Position numbers and translations under genes: made by a program. Below are positions 15,089 through 23,723 of a stretch of 64,000 nt of DNA, one piece after another. Below the pieces are notes generated by a model. It was not told where the DNA came from and made no database searches. It was given only the letters and a program-made list of their open reading frames with translations. The DNA lies in contig NZ_CP108006.1 in the NCBI RefSeq assembly GCF_036127095.1, positions 1,612,001 through 1,676,000 of the forward strand, in the 5' to 3' direction. Position 1 is the stretch's first letter. Every line of letters begins with the position of its first letter. The DNA is from Streptomyces sp. NBC_00335 (GTDB taxonomy: Bacteria > Actinomycetota > Actinomycetes > Streptomycetales > Streptomycetaceae).

Positions 15089-17063
15089 AGCGGGTCTGGA
15101 TCACCTTGCCGTTGGCCAGGACCTCGGAGGCCATGATCGAGGCGGTGGCCGGGTCCTTCACGGTGAAGTTCAGTGCGAACGTGCCGTCCAGCCCGATCAT
15201 CCGGGTGACACAGGCGTCTGAGGTCTTCGACCCGTCCGCCTTCCGGCCCGTTACCGCGACCGTCGCCACCGGGGCGAAGCTGCGCCCGGTGACCTGCACG
15301 ACGGTGCCCACGGGGCCGCTGTCGGGAGACAGGGCGTACGAGGGCGCGGGCGGCGGCGGGGTGCCGCCGACGGCGAAGCGGGCCAGTGCCTTCTTCCCGT
15401 TGACGAGCCACTCGCGCGCCTGGAGGGCGACGGTGGCGGGGTCGTTGACGGTGAAGGTCTGGGAGAAGCTGCCGTCGAGGCCGACCACCTTGGTCCGGTA
15501 GGAGTCACCGGTCTTGGAGCCGTCCGCCTTCAGCCCGTCGATCTGGACGGTGCTGACCGGGGCGAAGCCCTGGCCCACGACGGTGACCTTCGTACCGGTC
15601 GGCCCGGTGGACGGGGAGAGGGTGATGAAGGTCTTCGCCACCGTGAGCGGGGCGGTGACGTGCAGCCCGCCGGAGCTGATCTGGACCCGGTAGGCACCTT
15701 CGCCCGCCGAGGAGGCGAGGGTGACCGTACCGGACAGGGCTCCGGAGGCGTTGACGCCCAGGTTCGTCGCCGAGAGCTTCGCCGGATCGCAACCGGAACC
15801 GTCCGCCGCGCACAGGGCCGCCGAGGCGGCGGCGCCCGCGGGCCAGCCGGTGCCCGAGAGGGAGACCGTGGCGCCCGGTTTCACCGTGGCCGCGCCCGCG
15901 GCGAGGGTGACGGGGTTGGTGGTGACGGTGAAGGGCACGTTGGTCTCGGTGCCTTCCACGGCGCCTTCGTCGGTGTGGATGAAGGCGATGGCCGGGTCGC
16001 TGATGGTGAACTCGGTGGTGAAGGTGCCGTCCGTGGTGGTGCTCGGATAGACGGCCGTGTCGTCAAGGGTGTTGCCCTCGGCGTCCAGCGCGACCACGTT
16101 GAGCTGCTGGTCCTGGTGGTAGTTCTTCCCCGACACCGTGATCACGGAGCCGACCGGACCGTGATCGGGACTCGGGGTCAGCTCGTACGGGCCCGCCGGG
16201 ACGTACGCCTTCACCTGGAGCGGAGCCCTCGCCTGCTTCGTGCCGTCGCTCACCTGGACCGCGTACGAACCATCGGCGAGCGTCCAGGAACTCGCGAGGG
16301 CGATGCTGCCGCTCAGGCCGCCCGAGGCGTCGATGGCCAGGGTGCTCGACGCGATCTTGGCCGCGTCGCAGTTGCCGCCCGCCGCGTCGCAGAGGGTCGG
16401 GGTCGCGGTGGCGCCGGGGGTCCAGCCACCGCCGGCCAGCGGTACGGACGTACTCGGTTTCACCGAACCGGTCGGGGCCGACACCGTCGCCTCCGTGCTC
16501 CCGCCACCCTGGGCCGTCACCGTCGCCACGGTCCCGCCGCCGGCGGTCACGTCGCAGGGGGTCTGGTAGGTACCGCCGAAGACCACGGTGGTGGTCCGGG
16601 TCCGCAGGGGGGTCAGGTTGACCACACCGGACGCGGTGGCCGGGAGGAAGAAGTCGCCTTCGAACGGCGGCAGGACGACGGCTTGGCCGCTGGTGTAGTC
16701 GAGGTTCACCGTCGGGCCCTGGATGGTGACGGTGCCCGTGGCCCCGCCGGACAGCGCGAGGTCGATCGCCGGGGTGGTCGGGATGTTGCTGAGGTTGGTG
16801 GTGCTCTTCGCCGGGCTGACGCCGAGGGTGATCTTGGCGTGGACCTTGCCGCCCGGCGGGGCGCTCGTGGTGGTCAGGTCGACGGTCATGTTCTGCGGAC
16901 CGGTGGCTTCGCCCTGCCCGGCGGGCAGGGAGCAGTGCACGGTGGGGGTGACGGTGCCGGCCTGGGCCACGGGGGCCAGGGCCAGGCCGCCCGCGGCCAG
17001 GATCAGGGCGATACCGCCCGTGGCCAGCGGCGTGCGCCGCAGCAGTCTTCGGTGCGAGAGCAT
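15075..17063 (-). CDS. secreted IPT/TIG-like multi-domain surface protein
   Basis: The 662-aa protein has a basic N-terminus (MLSHRRLLRRTP) and an Ala-rich signal peptide cleaved after APVAQA. The mature part begins with a roughly 150-residue beta module framed by two cysteines (TVHCSLPAG ... TPCDVTAGG). Four Ig/IPT-like modules follow: two have a Cys pair (PTLCDAAGGNCD; AALCAADGSGCD) and all use phrases such as GPVGSVITVSGKNY or GPTGTKVTVVGQGF. It is exported and probably assembled at the cell surface; no LPXTG or C-terminal membrane anchor is seen. The gene is followed downstream by its paralogue's copy in tandem order (17286-18920), with which it shares near-identical DNA. An adhesion or structural role is inferred. 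Confidence 0.7.
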   Translation of the reverse strand: MLSHRRLLRRTPLATGGIALILAAGGLALAPVAQAGTVTPTVHCSLPAGQGEATGPQNMTVDLTTTSAPPGGKVHAKITLGVSPAKSTTNLSNIPTTPAIDLALSGGATGTVTIQGPTVNLDYTSGQAVVLPPFEGDFFLPATASGVVNLTPLRTRTTTVVFGGTYQTPCDVTAGGGTVATVTAQGGGSTEATVSAPTGSVKPSTSVPLAGGGWTPGATATPTLCDAAGGNCDAAKIASSTLAIDASGGLSGSIALASSWTLADGSYAVQVSDGTKQARAPLQVKAYVPAGPYELTPSPDHGPVGSVITVSGKNYHQDQQLNVVALDAEGNTLDDTAVYPSTTTDGTFTTEFTISDPAIAFIHTDEGAVEGTETNVPFTVTTNPVTLAAGAATVKPGATVSLSGTGWPAGAAASAALCAADGSGCDPAKLSATNLGVNASGALSGTVTLASSAGEGAYRVQISSGGLHVTAPLTVAKTFITLSPSTGPTGTKVTVVGQGFAPVSTVQIDGLKADGSKTGDSYRTKVVGLDGSFSQTFTVNDPATVALQAREWLVNGKKALARFAVGGTPPPPAPSYALSPDSGPVGTVVQVTGRSFAPVATVAVTGRKADGSKTSDACVTRMIGLDGTFALNFTVKDPATASIMASEVLANGKVIQTRFTVR
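15965..16141 (-). repeat. near-identical DNA segment shared with 17817-17993
   Basis: About 177 bp encoding the GKNYHQDQQLNVVALDAEG region differ at only about two positions from 17817-17993. The surrounding 400 bp also align well but with more changes, so the core looks recently homogenised. Confidence 0.8.
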
Positions 17064-17097
17064 GCGATCTCCCTTTGTCGGTGGGGGGGGTGGGAAC

Positions 17098-17127
17098 GTG
17101 GATGTGGACGTGGATGTGGATGTGGGC
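17098..17127. repeat. GTGGAT/GTGGAC hexamer repeat
   Basis: Five hexamers (GTGGAT, GTGGAC, GTGGAT, GTGGAT, GTGGGC) lie about 35 bases upstream of the 662-aa surface protein gene, in its likely promoter or leader. A run of eight or more G precedes it at 17083-17091. Copy-number change could alter expression. Confidence 0.75.
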
Positions 17128-17285
17128 GGGTGTGGACGTGGGGGTGGTGCGGGCCAGGACCCCGCGTGGTGTGCGTGGGATCCCGGCCCGGTGATGCGTG
17201 GTGCCGGTGCGGCCGAGCTTGGTGCCCGTGCCGCCGTAGGTGGTGCCGATGCCGCCGTGCTGCGTGCAGCCGACCCGCGTGCGGC

Positions 17286-18920
17286 TCAGGACAGCGAGAG
17301 CGTGAGCGTCGCCGCGTAGTTCCCGCCGGGGATGACCGCCGGGGTGTGGAGGTTCAGCCCGGCGGAGGCGTCGAAGACTCCGCCGACCACCTGGCCGCCG
17401 CCGGCCGGGAGTTCGCACAGGCCCGCCGGGGTGGCGCCGAGTGCTCCCGGCGCTCCCGCGGTCGGTGTGCCGATCGCGTCGGCGTGCGCCGCGCAGGACG
17501 GGGTCCAGCTCACGGCGCCGGCCGGGATCACGGCCGTACCGCCCCCGGCGGCGGCGAAGTCGCTGAGCGTGCCGGTCAGCGACCAGCCGACGGTGGTGCC
17601 GCGGGCGTCCGAGACCTGGATCGGGTTGAGGGTGCCGGGGACGTCGTGGCTCGATCCGTCCAACTGGACGGTCCCGAAGTTCACTTCCGCGCCGGACTGG
17701 CTCATCGAGAGCGGGCCGGGGGTGACGGAGAACGTGAACCTCTGGGTGCCGGTGCCGCCCTCGCCCGGGTCGGTGACGGTGAAGGGGACCTTGGTGTTGG
17801 TGCCTTCCACGCCTCCTTCGTCGGTGTGGATGAAGGCGATGGCCGGGTCGCTGATGGTGAACTCGGTGGTGAAGGTGCCGTCCGTGGTGGTGCTCGGATA
17901 GACGGCCGTGTCGTCGAGCGTGTTGCCCTCGGCGTCCAGCGCGACCACGTTGAGCTGCTGGTCCTGGTGGTAGTTCTTCCCCGACACCGTGATGACCGAG
18001 CCCAGCGCGGCCCGGTCCGGGTAGGCCCTCAGCTCGTACGGGCCCGCCGGGACGTGGGCCTTCACCTGGAGCGGAGCCCTCGCCTGCTTCGTACCGTCGC
18101 TCACCTGGACCGCGTACGAACCGTCGGCGATGGTCCAGGAGTTGGCGAGGGTGATGGCGCCGCTCAGGGCGCCCGAGGCGTCGATCACCAGCGAACTGCC
18201 GGTCACCTTCGTCGCGTCGCATCCACCGCCGCCCGCGTCGCACAGGGTCGGGGTCGCGGTGGCGCCCGGGGTCCAGCCACCGCCGGACAGGGGTACGGAC
18301 GTACTCGGTTTCACCGAACCGGTCGGCGCCGACACCGTCGCCTCCGCGCCCCCGCCGCCCTCGGCGGTGACCGTGGCGACCACGCCGCCGCCGCTGACGA
18401 CCTCGCAGGGGGTGTTGTAGTTGCCGCCGAAGACCACGGTGGCCGTGTTCATCTTGACGGGGGTGAACTGGATCGGCCCGGAGGCGTTCGCCGGGACGAA
18501 GAAGTCGCCCTCGTAGGGCGGGATCACGATCGGGGCCGGCTGCATGGGAACGTCCACCAGGACCGTCGGGCCCTGCACGGTCACCTTGCCCGTGGCGCCG
18601 CCCGACATCACCAGGTCGATCGAGGGCGTGGACGGTACGTCGTCGAGCTTCATCGGGCTGACCGCCGGGCCGGGGCCGAGGGTGATCTTGGCGTGCACCT
18701 TGCCGCCGGGTGCCACGGTGGCCGGGGACAGCTCGACGGTGACGTCCTGCGGGCCGGATGGGTCGCCCTGGCCGGCCGGCAGGACACAGTGCACGGTGGG
18801 GCGAATCGTTCCCGCTTGCGCGGCGGGCGCCAGCACCGCGCCCGCCAGGGCGAGGGCGGTGGTCACACCGCCCCCTAACAACACCGATCTCCGGGCCACC
18901 GGACTTCGCTGGAAGAACAC
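17286..18920 (-). CDS. secreted surface protein with C-terminal WxL-like domain
   Basis: The 544-aa protein has a signal peptide (MFFQRSPVARRSVLLGGG, cleavage near PAAQA). The N-terminal Cys-framed module (TVHCVLPAGQ ... TPCEVVSGG) and one Ig-like plus one IPT-like module match its downstream paralogue. The C-terminal 170 residues differ: FSVTPGPLSMSQSGAEVNFG, then VSDARGTTVGWSLTGTLSDF, resembling the WxL domain that binds peptidoglycan non-covalently in Gram-positive bacteria. It may thus be the anchored member and the 662-aa paralogue its partner. The gene is read from ATG 18920 behind a GGAGAT-like site. An adhesin or surface-layer role is inferred. Confidence 0.7.
   Translation of the reverse strand: MFFQRSPVARRSVLLGGGVTTALALAGAVLAPAAQAGTIRPTVHCVLPAGQGDPSGPQDVTVELSPATVAPGGKVHAKITLGPGPAVSPMKLDDVPSTPSIDLVMSGGATGKVTVQGPTVLVDVPMQPAPIVIPPYEGDFFVPANASGPIQFTPVKMNTATVVFGGNYNTPCEVVSGGGVVATVTAEGGGGAEATVSAPTGSVKPSTSVPLSGGGWTPGATATPTLCDAGGGGCDATKVTGSSLVIDASGALSGAITLANSWTIADGSYAVQVSDGTKQARAPLQVKAHVPAGPYELRAYPDRAALGSVITVSGKNYHQDQQLNVVALDAEGNTLDDTAVYPSTTTDGTFTTEFTISDPAIAFIHTDEGGVEGTNTKVPFTVTDPGEGGTGTQRFTFSVTPGPLSMSQSGAEVNFGTVQLDGSSHDVPGTLNPIQVSDARGTTVGWSLTGTLSDFAAAGGGTAVIPAGAVSWTPSCAAHADAIGTPTAGAPGALGATPAGLCELPAGGGQVVGGVFDASAGLNLHTPAVIPGGNYAATLTLSLS
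17817..17993 (-). repeat. near-identical DNA segment shared with 15965-16141
   Basis: This is the second member of the 177-bp pair described for 15965-16141; it encodes the same GKNYHQDQQ module. Same-strand tandem copies 1.85 kb apart could recombine and delete or fuse the two surface genes. Confidence 0.8.
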
Positions 18921-19571
18921 CTGATCTCCTCATTCGCGAGTAGGAGTTCCGGCCCGCTCGTGGATGAGCCGGCCGGCGGTCCGAGCGGCCGACTGCGAGC
19001 GGTTTCCCTTTCGGGTAATTTCCGCATCCATCGCACAGAATGCCTACGGTGCGCCGAAATGGACAAGGGAATGCCCGGGTGTGGGAAACGCGCCTCTGTA
19101 ACGCCCGACCACTCTTTGATACAGCCCGCCCAACCGACTGTCCGACCTGATCAACCGCATACGGTCCGGAGCGGCCGACGGACGCCACGGCCCCTCGGAT
19201 CGACAGCTTTGCGCAGCGAAGGAGAGAAGGGAATAGGCAAGTTGACGATACGTCAGATGGCACTTTACGGGCCCACCCGCAAAGTCAAGTGGGGAGCGCC
19301 GGGCCACCTTTGCTTTACACCGCCGACTCACCTCCGTAATCGAAAAGAATTCAACGAAAAGCCTTGACCGCCACCCGAAAGCGCCGCTTCACTGCAATTC
19401 GGGATGCTGGATCCAGCCACACCCGGGGTACCGGCGAACCGGGCGCCACCGAGCCTCCGGACGTCGTCCCTCCGGGGAATTCCCGTCACCAAGCGGCACG
19501 CCTTCGATTCGGCGTGCCCGCGTTCCTGCGCCACCCCTCATGTCCGCCAGCCCCTCGAAGGGAGCACCACC
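18921..19571. other. 650-bp divergent promoter region of surface protein genes
   Basis: No gene with a ribosome site is found. The region separates the minus-strand WxL-like gene from the plus-strand secreted protein gene. Bases around 19000-19370 have visibly more A and T than the flanking genes. A TGACG-ATA-CGTCA element is at 19243-19255. Confidence 0.6.
19243..19255. promoter_or_regulatory. TGACG-ATA-CGTCA inverted repeat
   Basis: A perfect 5-bp dyad around ATA lies midway between the divergent surface protein genes, about 320 bases from each start. The half-site TGACG overlaps a TTGACG that could also be a -35 element. It is a candidate operator for coordinated control of the two genes. 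Confidence 0.45.
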
Positions 19572-20090
19572 ATGTCCCGCCTCAAAATCGCCACCGTCGC
19601 AGCCGTCGGCGCGGCCGCGTTAACGGCCTCGGTCGCCCTGTCGACCAGCGCCTACGCCGTCGCCCCGGCCACCACGACCGCCACCTTCAACTGCGCCACC
19701 TGGGGAAGCGGCAGCGTGACCCTCACCGCCACCGACTCGGGCGGCGTCAAGAAGATCAAGCTCGCATCGACCGCGATCAAGGTCCCCGCGGGCACGGCCC
19801 CGATCGGGGCCAACACCATCGCGACCGTCATCAAGGTCACGAAGAACGGCGTCGCCGGAACCACGCAGTTCTCCGGCACCATCAACCCGCCCATGGTCGC
19901 CGGCGGTTCGGTCACGGTCGGCCCGCTCCCGCTCACCACGGGCACCCTGACCACGGGCAACAAGACCAACGTCGCACCGCTGGCCGGGGCCCCGGGTGCG
20001 GCCAACTTCACGGTCTCGATCACCCCGCCGGGCGTTCCCAGCATCTACTGCACCGCGACCAGCGCGCAGGCGTCGGACTTCACCTGGTAG
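19572..20090 (+). CDS. small secreted protein, single Cys-framed surface module
   Basis: The 172-aa product starts at ATG 19572, seven bases after GAAGGGAG. Residues 1-34 are a signal peptide (MSRLKIATVAAVGAAALTAS... STSAYA). The mature domain begins ATFNCATWGSG and ends SIYCTATSAQ, i.e. one Cys near each end of a roughly 135-residue beta-rich, Thr/Val-rich module. This mirrors the N-terminal module of the two larger surface proteins (HCSLPAG ... PCDVT). I infer it is a stand-alone copy of that module. It is exported and extracellular; function unknown. Confidence 0.65.
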   Translation: MSRLKIATVAAVGAAALTASVALSTSAYAVAPATTTATFNCATWGSGSVTLTATDSGGVKKIKLASTAIKVPAGTAPIGANTIATVIKVTKNGVAGTTQFSGTINPPMVAGGSVTVGPLPLTTGTLTTGNKTNVAPLAGAPGAANFTVSITPPGVPSIYCTATSAQASDFTW

Positions 20091-20291
20091 CCCCGGCCGG
20101 CACCTGAGAACACCCGGCCACAAGGTCAGGGGTGGCTGGCCGGAACTCCCGGCCCGCCACCTTGGTCGAGTACGGCCCGCTGCACTTTCCGGTCGACCGA
20201 CCGACACCCCGGCCGGACCGTGACAGGCCAGCCCAACACCCGTGGAAGGGGTGGCTCTTTGGGGCCGCGCCTGTTAACTTCCCTCCGCTGG

Positions 20292-20318
20292 TCATACATT
20301 CACGCATCACATGTATGA
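20292..20318. promoter_or_regulatory. 27-bp TetR-type operator
   Basis: TCATACAT (20292-20299), an 11-base spacer and ATGTATGA (20311-20318) form perfect 8-bp arms ending three bases before the GGAGG ribosome site of the FAD oxidoreductase gene. A TetR-family regulator is encoded as the third gene of the same operon, so this is very likely its binding site. Occupancy would block transcription or initiation of the operon. Confidence 0.7.
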
Positions 20319-20329
20319 ATGGAGGAAGC

Positions 20330-21856
20330 ATGCAAGGGAAGACGGCCGTGGTGCTCGGCGGCAGCGTCGCGGGGCTGTGCGCCGCGGGAGTGCTCGCGAG
20401 GCACTTCGACGAGGTGATCGTCCTGGAGCGGGACCTGCTCCCCCCTGACGCGCAGCATCGGCGGGGTGTGCCGCAGAGCAAGCACCCGCACTTCCTCCTG
20501 AACTCCGGGCGTCGCGCGATCGGTGAGATCTTCCCCGGCTTCGAGGAGGCGCTGATCGCCGCGGGCGGGATGCACCTGATGCCGTCGATGGACGCGGCGT
20601 ACTGCGAGGACGAGGGGTGGGCGCCGCGCAAGTCCGGGTCGATGACGATGGTCTACAGCTCCCGCGTGCTCATCGAGCGGGTGCTGCGCGACCTGGTCCG
20701 CGGGTTCCCGACCATCGAGATCCGCGAGGGCGTGACCGTCACCGGGCTTCGTTCCAGCGGGGTCGGCACCGCGCGCGGCCGCGTCGAGGGAGTCGAGTAC
20801 CGTGCCGGCGACGACTCGGGCCACCTCTCCGCAGACCTGGTCGTCGACGCGCTGGGGCGCGGCTCCTCGGTGGGCGACTGGCTGACCGCGGCCGGATGGC
20901 CGACGCCGCCCGAGAAGACCCTCGACGCCAAGGTCACCTATACCTCGCGGTGGTACGACCTGCCGCCCGCCGAGCGGCGTCCGGAGTCGTGGTGGTGGAA
21001 GCACTTGGTCATCACTCCGACCCAGGACACCGGCACGCATCCCGAGGAGCACGAGTTCCTCAGCAACTTCTTCCCGATCGAGGGCGACCGCGCCATCGTG
21101 TGCATGGGCGCGTGGGGCATCCGGATGCCCCACGAGACCGACACCTTCGAGGCTGCGGTGGACCGGGTGCGGGCCACGGCGTTCGGGCAGGCGACGCGGG
21201 CCTGCACTCCGACCTCCGAGGTGCACCTCACCCGTTCGACCGGCAACAAGTGGCGCCGCTTCGACCTCCTGGACCAGCCACCGCTCGGGCTGGTCTGCGT
21301 CGGTGACTCGATCTGCGCCTTCAACCCGTTCTACGCCCAGGGGATGAGTTCGGCGGCCCGCTCGGCGCTCATCCTCGCCGAGCTGCTGCAAGGCCGCGAC
21401 GTGCTCGACCTCGCCTTCTTCCGTACGTTCCTCACCCGGCAGAAGAAGTCACTCGACGTGCCCTGGATGCTCGCCATGGCCCGTGACCAGGCCTACGACT
21501 TCGCGACCGGGAGTGAGGTCGTGGCTCCCTGGCGCCGCAAACTGGCCGCGCGCTTCAGCTGGCCGATCTTCAACGCCATCAACGCGACCAGCCGCGAAGA
21601 CGCCTACGTCGAGCGGACGTTCGCCCAGGTCTTCAACCTCGACAAGTCGCTCAGGGAGATGACCACCGATCCGCGGTTCTGGTTCGGCATCGTGCGCTAC
21701 AAGGTGCGGCAGCGGCTGGGACGGACGGTCGTGCCCGGCGGGTTCGACGACCAGCAGGACCCGCCCGGCACCGACTTCACCGGCCACACCCGCGCCGGCC
21801 GATCACCGCTCGCCGAAGCGGCCCTGTCGACGACCGCCCCGAGGAGCAAGGAATGA
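20330..21856 (+). CDS. FAD-dependent oxidoreductase (RGVPQxxHxH type)
   Basis: The 508-aa protein starts at ATG 20330 behind GGAGG at 20321. AVVLGGSVAGLCAAGVL at 6-22 is the FAD Rossmann motif, VIVLERD follows, and RRGVPQSKHPHFLLNSG near 42-58 is the VPQxxHxH motif. DLVVDALGRGSS and GLVCVGDSICAFNPFYAQGM complete the FAD-binding set with an intact NPxxxQG. It resembles the enzyme at 12566-14014 in order of motifs. It is the first gene of a three-gene operon; its stop overlaps the start of a membrane protein (ATGA). It probably modifies a lipophilic compound that is sensed by the TetR regulator; this is inference. Confidence 0.75.
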   Translation: MQGKTAVVLGGSVAGLCAAGVLARHFDEVIVLERDLLPPDAQHRRGVPQSKHPHFLLNSGRRAIGEIFPGFEEALIAAGGMHLMPSMDAAYCEDEGWAPRKSGSMTMVYSSRVLIERVLRDLVRGFPTIEIREGVTVTGLRSSGVGTARGRVEGVEYRAGDDSGHLSADLVVDALGRGSSVGDWLTAAGWPTPPEKTLDAKVTYTSRWYDLPPAERRPESWWWKHLVITPTQDTGTHPEEHEFLSNFFPIEGDRAIVCMGAWGIRMPHETDTFEAAVDRVRATAFGQATRACTPTSEVHLTRSTGNKWRRFDLLDQPPLGLVCVGDSICAFNPFYAQGMSSAARSALILAELLQGRDVLDLAFFRTFLTRQKKSLDVPWMLAMARDQAYDFATGSEVVAPWRRKLAARFSWPIFNAINATSREDAYVERTFAQVFNLDKSLREMTTDPRFWFGIVRYKVRQRLGRTVVPGGFDDQQDPPGTDFTGHTRAGRSPLAEAALSTTAPRSKE

Positions 21857-22980
21857 GCTACTCCTGCGACTCGGCCGCCGAGCGCCTGGCCGAAGGGCTC
21901 GGCTTCTCCTGCCATGACGCCGATCCCGTGGTGGAGTTCCGCAACCCGTTCGGGCTTGAGAACGCCACCATGCCGTTCCTCGAACTGCTCGTCATCGGCG
22001 GCGCGGTGTTCGCCCTCGTCCACGCGTGGCGACGGTGGCGACGCGACGGCGACCCGGTCAACATCTCGCTGTGGTTCGCCTCGGTCGTCTACCTCGCGGT
22101 GATCGAACCGCCGTTGTACTTCCCGAGCTGGTTCGACCTGGAGAAGGACGTGGGACTCATCTTCTCCCACAACGTGTTCAGCGTGCAGTTCATGTACGAC
22201 CGGCTGCCGCTCTACATCGTGGCCTTCTATCCGGCACTGTCGCAGCTCGCCTACGAACTGGTGCGCGCCCTCGGCGTCTTCGCGCGGCGCGGGCCCCTGG
22301 CCGGTTCCCTGCTGGTCGCGTTCACCTGTCAGGCGTTCTACGAGATCTTCGATCAGCTCGGACCCCAGCTCACGTGGTGGGCCTGGAACCCGGACAACAA
22401 GATGATCAACGAGCCGGCCCTCGCCTCGGTCCCGATGAACAGCATGTTCCTGTTCGCCTCGGTGTCCTTCGGCGCGATGACCTACCTAGTCGTCCGGCTG
22501 GTCGGCGCGAAGGAGGGCCGGGGCACGCTCACCGGCCGGCAGATCAGCCTGCGCACCGTCGCCGCCGGAGTCCTGACACCGTGGGCGATGACGATCGCCG
22601 GTCTGCCGAGCAACGCCTTCCGCGGTGAGGACCAGCGGGGAATCCAGCAGGCCGTCCTCGGTACCGAGCTCGCCCTGCTCTGGATCGTCGGCCTCTACCT
22701 CCTCACGGAAGCCTGGCGCGCATGGCGAACAGATCCGGCCCCGGCCGTGTCACCGCTGTTCGCGCGGACCTATCCGGCGCTGTACCTCGGCGTCCACATC
22801 GCGCTCTGGGCGGTCGCATTGCCGTCCTACTTCGGCGCGGTCGACGGCGTCACCGAGCAGGGCACGCCGATCGGCAGTCTCTGGTACGCCGCGCTGTGCA
22901 CCGTCGCCGCGACCGGGCTCATCGTGGCCGCTGTCCGCTCGACCTCGCCCCGACGGACCGCAGCGCCTGTGCGATCCTGA
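21853..22980 (+). CDS. multi-pass membrane protein of unknown function
   Basis: The 375-aa protein is translationally coupled to the oxidoreductase (ATG 21853 overlaps its TGA). After a soluble N-terminus of about 38 residues it has about eight hydrophobic segments (for example PFLELLVIGGAVFALVHAW, YIVAFYPALSQLAYELV, MFLFASVSFGAMTYLVV). A Trp/Pro-rich loop WWAWNPDN lies in the middle. No transporter signature is recognised. Similar membrane proteins are found beside FAD oxidoreductase and TetR genes in other actinobacteria as far as I recall. It might handle or present the substrate of the oxidoreductase. Confidence 0.6.
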   Translation: MSYSCDSAAERLAEGLGFSCHDADPVVEFRNPFGLENATMPFLELLVIGGAVFALVHAWRRWRRDGDPVNISLWFASVVYLAVIEPPLYFPSWFDLEKDVGLIFSHNVFSVQFMYDRLPLYIVAFYPALSQLAYELVRALGVFARRGPLAGSLLVAFTCQAFYEIFDQLGPQLTWWAWNPDNKMINEPALASVPMNSMFLFASVSFGAMTYLVVRLVGAKEGRGTLTGRQISLRTVAAGVLTPWAMTIAGLPSNAFRGEDQRGIQQAVLGTELALLWIVGLYLLTEAWRAWRTDPAPAVSPLFARTYPALYLGVHIALWAVALPSYFGAVDGVTEQGTPIGSLWYAALCTVAATGLIVAAVRSTSPRRTAAPVRS

Positions 22981-22984
22981 CGGC

Positions 22985-23596
22985 ATGGGGCACCATGGTT
23001 GGGGAGGCAGGCCTCCCGCATCGGACGCCGAGGCACGGCAGCGCATCATCGACGCAACCGACCGCTGCATCGACAGGTACGGCGTCGCGAAGACGACCCT
23101 GTCCGACGTCGCCGGCGAACTCGGCGTCACCCGCCAGACCGTCTACCGTCACTTCGGCCGCATCAGCGACATCATCGGTGAGGTAGCGGCCCAGGGCGCC
23201 GAGTCGTTCGTCGAGCAGATGATCGCGCACCTGCAGGGGATCACCAACCCGGCGGAGGCCGTGATCGAAGGCATGGTCTTCTGCGTACGGACCATCCCCA
23301 CCGACCCGCGGTTGAGCCTTCTGCTGCAACTCGGAGACCCCACCGCGTTCGGCCGCGGGGCCACCACCAGGGACACCATCGACCGCGGCGCCAAGATGCT
23401 GCAGCGCTTCCCCGTCGACTGGGCCGCCGCCGGCATCGGTGAGGACGACCTCAACGGCCTCAACGGCCTCGCCGAGATGATCATGCGACTCCTGACGTCA
23501 CTGTTGCAGCACCCGAGCGAAACACCGCAGGACGAAGCCCGGCTCCGCACCCTCCTGGGCCGCTGGCTGGCACCGGCGCTGAACCGCAGCTTGTGA
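22985..23596 (+). CDS. TetR/AcrR-family regulator
   Basis: The 203-aa protein starts at ATG 22985, four bases after the membrane protein stop. Residues 15-65 form the TetR HTH (TTLSDVAGELGVTRQTVYRHFG), followed by a helical ligand-binding domain. Placement at the end of the operon and the 27-bp dyad in front of the first gene support autoregulation with a small-molecule inducer, perhaps the substrate or product of the oxidoreductase. It has no obvious partner outside the operon. Confidence 0.85.
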   Translation: MGHHGWGGRPPASDAEARQRIIDATDRCIDRYGVAKTTLSDVAGELGVTRQTVYRHFGRISDIIGEVAAQGAESFVEQMIAHLQGITNPAEAVIEGMVFCVRTIPTDPRLSLLLQLGDPTAFGRGATTRDTIDRGAKMLQRFPVDWAAAGIGEDDLNGLNGLAEMIMRLLTSLLQHPSETPQDEARLRTLLGRWLAPALNRSL

Positions 23597-23723
23597 CTCG
23601 CTTTCAGCTTGAAGATCACGAGTGAGCCCGTCGGGGCAGAACCGCGCACTGACGGGTGCGGGGGGAGTATCACGTGGGCAGGAAATCACCGGAGCGTCGG
23701 CCAATTAGATCATCCGAGTTGCA

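Noticed and set aside
15660..18878. Very long open frame (over 1000 codons) on the + strand across the two surface genes
   Set aside because: It is antisense to two genes with signal peptides and recognisable modules; composition is Arg/Gly/His-rich without hydrophobic core pattern, as expected of a GC-bias shadow.
16063..19263. Open frame of over 1000 codons on the minus strand
   Set aside because: It lies in another frame of the same strand as the surface genes and crosses their promoters and stops; arginine-rich and without domains.
19404..19571. Longer N-terminus for the small secreted protein
   Set aside because: The ATG at 19572 has a good ribosome site and starts a typical signal peptide; upstream residues are Pro/Arg-rich and unconserved in style.
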